Shown here in pieces: positions 25,014-32,254 of a DNA stretch of 64,000 nucleotides. This DNA comes from Haloplanus rubicundus (GTDB taxonomy: Archaea; Halobacteriota; Halobacteria; Halobacteriales; Haloferacaceae), in assembly GCF_003342675.1 (NCBI RefSeq), contig NZ_CP031148.1, forward strand, positions 2,914,001 to 2,978,000, written 5' to 3'. Made by a program: the position numbers and the translations under genes. Below the pieces are notes generated by a model. That model saw only the letters and a program-made list of their open reading frames with translations. It made no database searches and had not been told where the DNA came from. How positions within the stretch are numbered: the first letter of the stretch is position 1; each line of letters starts with the position of its first letter.

Positions 25014-25418
25014 ATGCCCACGCTCAAAGTCACCGTCGGCGAACGCGACCGTCTCGACGAGCGAACGCGCCGCCGCATCGAGGCCGCACGGGAGGGAGCG
25101 GACATCGAGGACGACCAACCGACGCTGAACTTCGGCTCGTACGCCGAACTCAGTCGGCTCCTCAGCCCGAAGAACCTGGAACTACTGCAGACGGTCGCCG
25201 AACACGATCCGGAAAGCATCAGCCAGACGGCCGAGTTGGTCGGTCGGGACTACAAACAGGTCCACAGGAATCTCTCGGAACTCCACGACATCGGCGTCGT
25301 CGAGTTCGAGGGGGGCGGTCCCGGGCGGGCGAAGAAACCGATCCTGGCCTACGACGGCCTCGAAATCGACATCCCGTTCGTCGATTCGGATCGGAACGTC
25401 GGTGCGGCGGCGCCGTAG
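25014..25418 (+). CDS. TumA/HVO_A0114-like winged HTH antitoxin or regulator
   Basis: 134 residues. A MarR-like winged HTH occupies about 45-115, with LLSPKNLELLQTVAEHDPES, SISQTAELVGRDYKQVHRNL as the recognition region, and ELHDIGVVEFEGGG as the wing. It matches the HVO_A0114-type DNA-binding proteins that pair with TumE toxins. It probably binds the palindrome at 24634-24653 and neutralises or represses its partner. Confidence 0.8.
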   Translation: MPTLKVTVGERDRLDERTRRRIEAAREGADIEDDQPTLNFGSYAELSRLLSPKNLELLQTVAEHDPESISQTAELVGRDYKQVHRNLSELHDIGVVEFEGGGPGRAKKPILAYDGLEIDIPFVDSDRNVGAAAP

Positions 25419-25433
25419 CCGGTGGCCACGTCG

Positions 25434-25578
25434 GGCACGCACGTCGTCGACGGCGACGAACTCGACATCGCGCTGGTGGAGGATCTAGAGTATGGCCTGG
25501 TCTCGGAGTGGGTCAACGGGCTCGATAGTTTGCAAAGCGATGAGCGACCCCGAAGTGGTCGAAGAGGACGAGGGCTGA
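25434..25578 (+). pseudogene. Broken partial copy of the DUF2150 gene 3' end
   Basis: This 145-bp stretch aligns with 24410-24556, the last 49 codons of the intact DUF2150 gene. By hand I count about 15 substitutions, most of them at third codon positions, and a 2-bp deletion near the centre (GCGCGATGAGC becomes GCGATGAGC), which shifts the frame. The stop codon TGA is retained in register. Because changes are mostly synonymous, the copy probably came from a diverged homologue under selection, not from simple decay of the local gene. It flanks the TumE/TumA pair. Confidence 0.85.
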
Positions 25579-25606
25579 CGCGGGTCCGAGCTCGTCGACT
25601 ACCGCC

Positions 25607-27208
25607 TCAAGCCTTCTCCAGCGTTACAAAGTACGTATTAACATCTCCAGTCTCTTCGAAGACGAGCGAGAGGACCAAGAAGTCGCCGGGAACGGGGACT
25701 CCACTTCCCATATTAGCGGTCAGCGTTATCGTCTGTCCCGTCCCCGGTGCGAGCGTCAGAGTTGAATCGAGTTGGGTTAGCCTGCTGGGAACCGAAAGAT
25801 CGGTTCCTCCGATAGTGATCGACTCGGGGGGGTTGTCATTCGATCCCGACGCATAGTAGAAACTGAGTCGGGCCTCAGTGATCGTCCGATCGCCGTCGGC
25901 GGTGTTGTTGAAGCGTATTGTTATTTCATCTTTATTCGAGGATTGTTGCGTCTCGCCGGATTCCAGGACGACATCCCCCTCTTCTGCGGGATTGATCTCT
26001 TCGGCACCCCCCTGGTCGTCCGATCCGTCCGTCGCGGTAACCGCGAACCGCGTGCGCTCGTACGACTCGATGGTTCCGTTCCCGTTCAGATCACTTTTCG
26101 CCTCGACGGTGATCGTTCCGGAGCCACCGGGACGGAGGGCGACCGGCGCGCGGCCGCTACCGTCGGTGGTGACGATTCGTTCCGTGCCGCCGCCGGCGAA
26201 GGTCGCGTCGCCATCGGTGACGTTGAACGTCACGTCGGCCCCGCTGACCGGATTGTTGTAGCGGTCCCGAACCTCGACCGCAATCGGGCTGGTCCCGTTC
26301 GTGCTGATCGTCTCGTTCCCCGTGAGCCCGATCAGATACGACCCATCGGGCTGCTGGACGGTACTCGAATCCGACTGCGCTCGAAGTTCCACCGCGGCGA
26401 GGCGGAGTTCGTACCGCCGGCTCCCGTTGAACTCGATGCGGACGCTGTCGTCGCCGACCGGGTCCGTCGTCCGGACGTTCGGGTTCGCCACCACGTCCGG
26501 CGCGACGGTGTCGTTCCACGCCGACGCCGGGACGGGCGTGGGGACGGTCACGTTGAACGTCCCGCCGGTGCCGGTGACGACGACGGTCCTCGTCGCCGTC
26601 GAGACCGGATCGGCCGTCACGGAGACGGAGCGACCGGAGGCGCCGAGGTCACCGCGAACTGTCACGAGCGTGATGCGGTTCCCGCTGATCGTCGATCCCG
26701 CCGATATCGGGAGGACGCGACCCTCCGGGAGCCGATAGACGCCTTGCCCGGCGATGGCGACCGGCGAGCCGTCGAACTCGTTGTACGACGGCGTGAACGT
26801 CACGCGGTTGGTCTCGTAGGTGCCGGACGTTTGATTCCAGAACGCCCGGGTGTTGCTGGCCTCGCTGTCGACGGGGCGAATGCCGCTGACGGTGACGTTC
26901 GACGCCGACGCCGTCGAGACCGTCCCGGACGGGGCGCCGGGGTTGATGAAAATCGAGCGGGCCGGGTACGTCGCGCCGGTCTCGACCGTCGTGCTCGCGG
27001 CCGTCCCTTCCGTTCCCGCGGTCACCACGTCGTCCCGGACCGACACCATGTCGTCGGTCGCCTCCTGGTACGCGTTGAACTCGACGCGGGCGTTCTGCTG
27101 GGGAACGACCGTCGCCTGATAGATGGAGATGCCGAGAATGAGGAGGGCGAACAACAGGATTGCACCGACCTGAATGGCCTGTGCTCGGTTCGCGTCGCGA
27201 AAGCCCAT
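25607..27208 (-). CDS. Membrane-anchored surface protein with Ig-like domain
   Basis: 533 residues. A hydrophobic N-terminal helix (AIQVGAILLFALLILGISIY, about 11-30) follows a short basic start, giving a type IV pilin-like or signal-anchor topology. The rest is Ser/Thr/Asn-rich beta sequence. A bacterial Ig-like domain is suggested by PIAVEVRDRYNNPVSGADVT and TDGSGRAPVALRPGGSGTIT (about 340-390). The C-terminal domain has a late beta-sandwich character. It is divergent from a short pilin-like gene; TATA-like TTTTTTACC lies about 25 nt before the ATG. Confidence 0.7.
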   Translation of the reverse strand: MGFRDANRAQAIQVGAILLFALLILGISIYQATVVPQQNARVEFNAYQEATDDMVSVRDDVVTAGTEGTAASTTVETGATYPARSIFINPGAPSGTVSTASASNVTVSGIRPVDSEASNTRAFWNQTSGTYETNRVTFTPSYNEFDGSPVAIAGQGVYRLPEGRVLPISAGSTISGNRITLVTVRGDLGASGRSVSVTADPVSTATRTVVVTGTGGTFNVTVPTPVPASAWNDTVAPDVVANPNVRTTDPVGDDSVRIEFNGSRRYELRLAAVELRAQSDSSTVQQPDGSYLIGLTGNETISTNGTSPIAVEVRDRYNNPVSGADVTFNVTDGDATFAGGGTERIVTTDGSGRAPVALRPGGSGTITVEAKSDLNGNGTIESYERTRFAVTATDGSDDQGGAEEINPAEEGDVVLESGETQQSSNKDEITIRFNNTADGDRTITEARLSFYYASGSNDNPPESITIGGTDLSVPSRLTQLDSTLTLAPGTGQTITLTANMGSGVPVPGDFLVLSLVFEETGDVNTYFVTLEKA

Positions 27209-27307
27209 CGTGCCGAAGAGCGGTCGAGCGGGTAAAAAAGCCTTGTCGCCAAAATCTCAGGCGGAATAGTGGGAACGGTTAACGGGTTCGGGCGTCGCCC
27301 TCGAACC

Positions 27308-27802
27308 GTGAACCGTGCCCAGTCGGAGGCGGTCGGCACCGTCCTGCTTCTCGCGATGGTGGTGATCGGCGTGAGCGTCGTCGGCTACGTCGCGTTGGGG
27401 GCGATCGAACCCGACGACAGCCCCGCAGTCGACGTCAAGTCGACGGTAACCGACAGCACGCTGGCGCTCACACACTGGAGCGGCGACAGCCTCCCGGGCG
27501 ACGACCTGACCGTCGTCGTCCGGTACGGCGGGAGCGAGGAGCGCTACGACTTCGCAACCGACGGGAGCTACGGCGCGGACGCCACCTTCGATCCCGGCGA
27601 CGAGTGGCGACTCGACGGGGCTGTCCCGTACGCCGTCGGCGACCGGGTCGAAGTCCGCTTGATCCACGATCCCTCGAACACCGTCCTCTTCCGGGGGCGA
27701 CGGGTCGCCGCCACGCCGACGCCGACGGCGACGCCGGCGCCGCCCGCAGCCGTCGTACCAGACAAAAACGACATGATGCGACGGGACGAAGGACTGGCGT
27801 GA
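27308..27802 (+). CDS. Type IV pilin-like protein
   Basis: 164 residues from GTG 27308. The N-terminus NRAQSEAVGTVLLLAMVVIG is the haloarchaeal pilin H-domain plus its short positive leader, so PilD-type cleavage after the small residue before SEAVGT is likely. A beta-rich domain (about 40-135) follows, then a Thr/Pro/Ala linker (TPTPTATPAPPAAVVPD) near the C-terminus. An upstream in-frame GTG at 27269 exists, but the TATA-like GGTTAAC at 27278-27284 fits the later start. Confidence 0.75.
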   Translation: MNRAQSEAVGTVLLLAMVVIGVSVVGYVALGAIEPDDSPAVDVKSTVTDSTLALTHWSGDSLPGDDLTVVVRYGGSEERYDFATDGSYGADATFDPGDEWRLDGAVPYAVGDRVEVRLIHDPSNTVLFRGRRVAATPTPTATPAPPAAVVPDKNDMMRRDEGLA

Positions 27803-28068
27803 GCTTGACGACGCGTCTCGCCGCCCTCATCGGCACCCTCCTCCTCGCCGCCAGCGCCCTCGCCACCCTCTGGGGCGTCGCCCTCGTCGGCTGGACGCTC
27901 TGGGCCGGCCCGACCGCCACCCGCGTGATGGCCGTGATGGTCGCGTTCGGACTCGCCATCGGTCTCGGCCTGACTGGCGCCGTCGTCCGCAAGCGGGCCG
28001 CGGGCACGCTCCTGCCGTCCGACGTGGACCTCTCGGTCGGGTTCCGGGGTGGGCAGGGCGGGTTGTGA
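27799..28068 (+). CDS. Small membrane protein coupled to the pilin-like gene
   Basis: 89 residues with two or three hydrophobic segments (about 8-35 and 40-62) and a charged tail VRKRAAGTLLPSDVDLS. Its GTG start overlaps the stop of the pilin-like gene (GTGA), so it is translated with it. No recognisable domain. Confidence 0.55.
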   Translation: MSLTTRLAALIGTLLLAASALATLWGVALVGWTLWAGPTATRVMAVMVAFGLAIGLGLTGAVVRKRAAGTLLPSDVDLSVGFRGGQGGL

Positions 28069-28087
28069 GCGAGGCCGCAGGGAGCAG

Positions 28088-28156
28088 CGAGGGATCGGAG
28101 GTCCCTCGGGCAGCGAGAGATCGAGGTTCTCTCGGGCAACCGGCCCACGACCGGTT
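28088..28156. repeat. Three tandem hairpins in the gap before hmgS
   Basis: CGAGGGA...TCCCTCG (28088-28108), CGAGAGA...TCTCTCG (28114-28134) and AACCGG...CCGGTT (28138-28156) are successive stems, each with a 7-nt loop. The first two units are direct repeats of 26 nt, and their differences are compensatory (GGGA/TCCC versus GAGA/TCTC), so pairing is kept. They may act in RNA, for example as a terminator for the upstream operon. The rest of the gap 28069-28281 holds the hmgS promoter. Confidence 0.5.
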
Positions 28157-28251
28157 ACAGTCGGCGACGAAGCGACCGTGGCCTCGAAACGAGGTCAGCC
28201 TCGCCCCCGCCGAAACCACCTTCGACACCTGACGTATCGAGCATCGACAAA

Positions 28252-28260
28252 CCCATATGG
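28252..28260 (+). promoter_or_regulatory. TATA-like box of hmgS
   Basis: CCCATATGG is centred 26 nt before the ATG at 28282, the spacing of a leaderless haloarchaeal promoter. Nothing else in the gap resembles a better box. Confidence 0.5.
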
Positions 28261-28281
28261 TGTCTCCTGCAATCCGAGGGT

Positions 28282-29619
28282 ATGACCGCCGTCGGCATCG
28301 ACGCAATCGAAATCTGGACGGGCAAGCTCAAACTCGACCTGGCCGAGACGTTCGCGCCGGCCAAGGGCGAGGCCCCGGAGAAGTACACGAAGGGGCTGGG
28401 GTTGGAAGCCTCGTCGTTCCCCGACACCTACGAAGACATCGTGACGATGGGGGCGAACGCGGCCAAGCGGCTGATGGACCGCAAGGGCCTCTCCCCCGAC
28501 GACATCGGCCGCATCGACGTGGCCACCGAGAGCGCCTTCGACAACTCCAAGCCCGTCTCCACCTACATCGCCGGCTGTCTGGAAGAAGTGTACGACGGCG
28601 ACTTCCACCACGCCAACAAGGGCGAACGCAAGTTCGCCTGCGTCGCCGGCACCCAGAGCATCGACGACGCCTACAACTGGATCAAGGCCGGCCGGCATCG
28701 TGGCCGGTCGGCGCTGGTGATCGCCACCGACACCGCGCTCTACGCCCGCGGCGATCCCGGCGAGGCCACACAGGGCGCGGGCGCCGTCGCGATGCTCGTC
28801 TCCGAGGATCCGAGCGTCGTCGAACTCTCGACCCACCAGGGCTACGGCAGCGCCGACGAGACGGACTTCCTCAAGCCCAACCAGCAGTTCCCGAGCGTCG
28901 ACGGCAAGCGCTCCGTCCAGGTGTATCTCGCACGGATGCGCGAGGCGCTGACGGACTTCGAATCGGTCGCCGGCCGCATCCACTCCGACGACTACGCCTA
29001 CTTCCCCTTCCACACGCCGTTCCCGGGGATGGTCCGGAAAGCCGCCCTGCTGGGCTTCCGACACATGACGCGGGATACGGAAATCGAGGACGAACTCGCG
29101 ACCGAAATCGGCCGCCAGCCCCGCGAGGAGGAGTACGAGGACTGGGAGGCCTACGAGGACGCGATCCGCAGCTACATGGACGCCCTGAAGGAGACCGACA
29201 CGTACAACGACTGGTACGCACGGGCCATCGACCCGACGCTCACGCTCGCACGCCGGGTCGGCAACTGGTACACCGGCTCCGTCCACGTCGCCCGCGCGAG
29301 CGCGCTCAAAACCGCGGCCGAGACGGGGCGAGCGCTCTCGGGCGAGAAACTCCTCGTCGGGTCCTACGGCTCCGGCGCACAGGCCGAGATCCACTCCGAG
29401 ACCATCATGGACGGCTGGCGCGAGGAAGTCGAGGCGTTCGACATCGACGAACAACTCGCCCGGCGCTACGACCTGAGCTTCGAGGAGTACGGCCGCGTCC
29501 ACGACGCCCACAACCACGAGAAAGAGCGTGAACTAGAGGAGTTCACGGTGCCGAGCGGCGAGTTCGTCTTCACCGGCTGGGGCCGGATGAACGAGCGCAA
29601 GTACGAGTACGTCGACTAG
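28282..29619 (+). CDS. hmgB: Hydroxymethylglutaryl-CoA synthase
   Basis: A 445-residue enzyme condensing acetoacetyl-CoA and acetyl-CoA to HMG-CoA for the mevalonate pathway and archaeal isoprenoid lipids. Catalytic residues are visible: Glu83 in ATESAFDNSK, nucleophile Cys120 in ERKFACVAGTQS, and His244 in YFPFHTPFPGM. Length fits archaeal forms. It ends in CTAG: the last two bases TAG are shared with the stop of the convergent regulator, so the two genes overlap by 4 bp tail to tail. Confidence 0.96.
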   Translation: MTAVGIDAIEIWTGKLKLDLAETFAPAKGEAPEKYTKGLGLEASSFPDTYEDIVTMGANAAKRLMDRKGLSPDDIGRIDVATESAFDNSKPVSTYIAGCLEEVYDGDFHHANKGERKFACVAGTQSIDDAYNWIKAGRHRGRSALVIATDTALYARGDPGEATQGAGAVAMLVSEDPSVVELSTHQGYGSADETDFLKPNQQFPSVDGKRSVQVYLARMREALTDFESVAGRIHSDDYAYFPFHTPFPGMVRKAALLGFRHMTRDTEIEDELATEIGRQPREEEYEDWEAYEDAIRSYMDALKETDTYNDWYARAIDPTLTLARRVGNWYTGSVHVARASALKTAAETGRALSGEKLLVGSYGSGAQAEIHSETIMDGWREEVEAFDIDEQLARRYDLSFEEYGRVHDAHNHEKERELEEFTVPSGEFVFTGWGRMNERKYEYVD

Positions 29620-30323
29620 GGCAGTTCGCGGAGTTTCGCGAGCGCCGCGTCCAGATCACAGGTCGAGACGGCGAGGGCGAAGCCGTCGACCCGCGCGAGC
29701 GCCGCCGCGTGTTCCCACAGATCCCCTTTTTCCAGCCCGTGCAGGACGACGGCGTTCGGCGTCGGATTCACCACTCGAAGCGCGACCAGCGGCGACTCCC
29801 CGCGGGTCACGTCGGTGAAGACGAGCGCGCGGTTCGTGCTCTGCCCGTAGAGTCGGTAGAACTCCTCGCTCGGCAGGCGCTTGATCGCCTCGATGCTGTT
29901 GATGACGGTGTGCCCGCTGACGTGATCGCGGTCGCCGGCGACCACCTCCGTCGCGTCCATCGCCTCGTAGAAGCGTTCGAGGGGGATGGAGGTCGGATAC
30001 TCCCGGAGGTCCTGGACGATGTCGCTCTCGAAGCCGGCGGAGATAACGCGGGCGTACTGACGGATGCGGCCGCCGCCACGGGACTCGTCGATGTCGAGCA
30101 GCGCGCGGACGATCCGACTGACGACGCCGATTCCGGGACTCTCCCGGCGGCCGCTCTCGTAGTCGGAGATGACGGAGGAGGACACGTCGAGCCGCTCCGC
30201 GAGCTCCGTCTGTGAGACGTCGAAGTCGGTGCGCCACTTCCGGAGCGTCGCGCCGGGATTCGAACTCAGCGTGATCTCGCCGGCGATGCGTCGGGCGAGT
30301 TCGTCGCGGGGGTCGTCGCTCAT
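29616..30323 (-). CDS. XRE-type helix-turn-helix regulator (COG1709-like)
   Basis: 235 residues. The N-terminal HTH (about 20-75) has RKWRTDFDVSQTELAERLDV and SSVISDYESGRRESPGIGVV. The C-terminal domain (about 120-230) contains DVTRGESPLVALRVVNPTPN and FALAVSTCDLDAALAKL, found in archaeal COG1709 regulators of unknown effector. It is convergent with HMG-CoA synthase, so a role in lipid or isoprenoid control is a guess from location. TATA-like CGGTATGG on the minus strand (30347-30354) suits a leaderless start. Confidence 0.85.
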   Translation of the reverse strand: MSDDPRDELARRIAGEITLSSNPGATLRKWRTDFDVSQTELAERLDVSSSVISDYESGRRESPGIGVVSRIVRALLDIDESRGGGRIRQYARVISAGFESDIVQDLREYPTSIPLERFYEAMDATEVVAGDRDHVSGHTVINSIEAIKRLPSEEFYRLYGQSTNRALVFTDVTRGESPLVALRVVNPTPNAVVLHGLEKGDLWEHAAALARVDGFALAVSTCDLDAALAKLRELP

Positions 30324-30434
30324 CGGTCACCCCACCGGCTCTGGGACCACACCATACCGAATGGGTGGCCGGTGAGCGCAAAAGGCTACCGACTCGGGGA
30401 ACGGCCTTTAGGTGCCGCGTCCCAGAGGGAACCG

Positions 30435-31232
30435 ATGACCGAATCCATCGACGACGAGACGGTCGACGGCCTCGCGGAGCGACTGTACGACGCCTACCGA
30501 CGTGGCGACCCCCTCGACGCGGCGACGCTCCCGGATCTCGACGTCGCCGACGGCTACGCGGTCCAGCGGGCCGTGGCCGACCGCCGCGAGGTCGACGAGG
30601 GACCGAGCGTCGGCTACAAGGTCGGGTTCACCTCGGCAGCGATCCGGGAGGAGTTGGGCGTCGACGAACCCGCCTACGGGCGCGTGCTCGCCGACACCGT
30701 CCGCGAGGAGGGACGACTCGACGACGGCGACGACTTGATCGATCCGAAGATCGAACCGGAGATAGCCGTCCGACTGGCCACGCCGCTCGACCCGCCGGCG
30801 ACGCCGGTCGACGCGCTGGCAGCCATCGACGCCGTGGTCCCCGTGATCGAGGTGGTCGACTCCCGGGTCGCGGACTGGGAGCTGACGGCCGGGAGCGCCG
30901 TCGCGGACAACGCCCTCGCGGCGCGGGTGGTCCACGGCGACCGAATCGCCGACCCCGCGGCCGTCGACCTCCCGCTCGAAGGCGTCGTCGTCCGCCGGAA
31001 CGGCGAGCGGGTGGCCACGGGCGTCGGCGCCGACGTACTCGGGTCGCCCGCCCGCGTCGTCGCGTGGCTGGCCGAGGCGCTCGCCGACCGTGGCGAGCGA
31101 CTGGCCGCCGGCGACCTCGTCTCGACCGGATCGCTCACCGAACTCGTGTCGCTCGACCCCGGCGACACCGTCGAGGCGCGCTTCGCCACGCTCGGGTCGG
31201 TGACGGTGTCGCGGGGATACTGTTCAGATTAG
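30435..31232 (+). CDS. 2-keto-4-pentenoate hydratase / FAH-family protein
   Basis: 265 residues of the hydratase/decarboxylase group (MhpD/DmpE-like). Conserved pieces are GYKVGFTS (about 57-64), the acidic metal site KIEPEIAV, IEVVDSRVADWEL and the C-terminal LVSTGSLTELVSLDPGDTV. Such enzymes hydrate 2-hydroxypenta-2,4-dienoates after ring cleavage. The 21.3-kb VOC protein could be an upstream ring-cleavage enzyme, but they are not linked in an operon. A TATA-like CCTTTAGG box is centred about 26 nt before the ATG. Confidence 0.85.
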   Translation: MTESIDDETVDGLAERLYDAYRRGDPLDAATLPDLDVADGYAVQRAVADRREVDEGPSVGYKVGFTSAAIREELGVDEPAYGRVLADTVREEGRLDDGDDLIDPKIEPEIAVRLATPLDPPATPVDALAAIDAVVPVIEVVDSRVADWELTAGSAVADNALAARVVHGDRIADPAAVDLPLEGVVVRRNGERVATGVGADVLGSPARVVAWLAEALADRGERLAAGDLVSTGSLTELVSLDPGDTVEARFATLGSVTVSRGYCSD

Positions 31233-31249
31233 CGCACTTTGGTTGAGGA

Positions 31250-31503
31250 CACCTCGAAAGCCCCCGGCGTCTCGGCTCCCGGGACTCGCTGCGCTCCTCA
31301 CTACGTTGCGGTGCTTGCTTCGTCCGGGTTCGCCGAGACGCCGGCCCCTTTCAGTCCCACCCAGCGGCGGCCGGTCGGCCAGCCGATGCGGGTGGGACTG
31401 AAAGGGGCGACTCGCTGGAGGAAGGCGGCCGACGCAAGCACGCGAGCGGAGCGAGCGCGCGCAGCGAGGCCCCCGACTCCAGCGAGTCGGGGCTTTCGAG
31501 GTG
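31250..31503. repeat. 254-bp palindromic element folding into an exact four-way junction
   Basis: Four perfect stems meet without unpaired bases. Outer: CACCTCGAAAGCCCC (31250-31264) with 31489-31503. Left arm: CCGGCGTCTCGGC (31264-31276) with 31332-31344. Middle: 19 bp, GCCCCTTTCAGTCCCACCC (31344-31362) with 31390-31408. Right arm: CGACTCGCTGGAG (31408-31420) with 31477-31489. The two lateral arms differ in stem sequence but enclose similar-length loops (55 and 56 nt) that share GTGCTTGC in opposite orientation. It fills most of the 352-bp gap 31233-31584 and has no credible gene. A MITE-like mobile element or structured RNA is possible. Confidence 0.85.
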
Positions 31504-31584
31504 CTCCCAGTTTCACCGGCTTATTTGAACACTGTCTGTCGCGGGAGCCGAGACATTCAAGCCGCTGACCGCCGACGGTCCGCT

Positions 31585-32202
31585 ATGCCCTCGACGGTCG
31601 TCCACCTCGCCGTCGGCGCCGTCGTCGCCGCCGCGCTCCTGGGCGACGAGTTCGACCGACGATCCGTCGCCGTCGTCCTCGCCGCCACCGCCGTTCCGGA
31701 CGTCGACACCTTCGTCGGGCTCTACATGCAGGGTGCTCACCGGGCGCTGTTGCACACGCTCGTCCTCCCCGCCGGGGCCGGCGCCGTCCTCGCTTACGAC
31801 ACGCGGATACGGCCCGGATCGTGGCTCCACGGCCGCTTCGGTCCACGCGGCGTTCGGGTGGCGTGGGTCGCGCTCGCGGCGCTTCTGATCGGTGGCATCC
31901 TCCCCGACCTCATGACCAACGGCGTCAACGCCTTCTACCCCTTCTACGACCGGTTTCTCACCGTCGACGGCGAGCTTCTCCTCTCCAATCAGCGGGGCGT
32001 CGTCCAGACGTTCGTCGACCTGTCGGCCGATCCCGAGCGGACGACCGAGAACACCCACTACTGGACGGGGGTCGATCCGACGCGCGGGAGAGAGCCCGAG
32101 AACGTCGAACGGATCTTCCCGGTGGTCCGCTCGGGGTTCCAGTTGCTCGTCGTCTTCCTCGGGGCGTTCACGCTCGGAGGGCGGTTCTGGGCGGAGCGAT
32201 AG
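31585..32202 (+). CDS. Membrane-bound metal-dependent hydrolase, YdjM/LexA-binding family (COG1988)
   Basis: 205 residues, several transmembrane helices. The N-terminal STVVHLAVGAVVAAALLGDE and PDVDTFVGLYMQGAHRALLHT have the His and Asp residues of the DUF457/YdjM family: HLAVG, PDVD, HRALLHT. A periplasmic-side loop (about 115-175) holds DLSADPERTTENTHYW. The frame is open from 31501; the ATG 31585 is chosen as start of the family. Function unknown beyond membrane metalloprotein. Confidence 0.8.
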   Translation: MPSTVVHLAVGAVVAAALLGDEFDRRSVAVVLAATAVPDVDTFVGLYMQGAHRALLHTLVLPAGAGAVLAYDTRIRPGSWLHGRFGPRGVRVAWVALAALLIGGILPDLMTNGVNAFYPFYDRFLTVDGELLLSNQRGVVQTFVDLSADPERTTENTHYWTGVDPTRGREPENVERIFPVVRSGFQLLVVFLGAFTLGGRFWAER

Positions 32203-32254
32203 GTCGACCCGTCGCCGCCACGCTTTCATGTGACTCCGGCCACTACGCCGTGCG

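Noticed and set aside
25422-25856. 144-codon frame starting in the DUF2150 fragment
   Set aside because: It runs out of the fragment through the deletion frameshift and into antisense of the surface protein.
28088-28134. CRISPR-like short direct repeats
   Set aside because: Only two imperfect 26-nt units without spacers of constant length and no cas genes nearby.
31239-31568. 109-codon frame across the palindromic element
   Set aside because: Covers both arms of an inverted repeat; composition follows the repeat and no homologous fold is visible.
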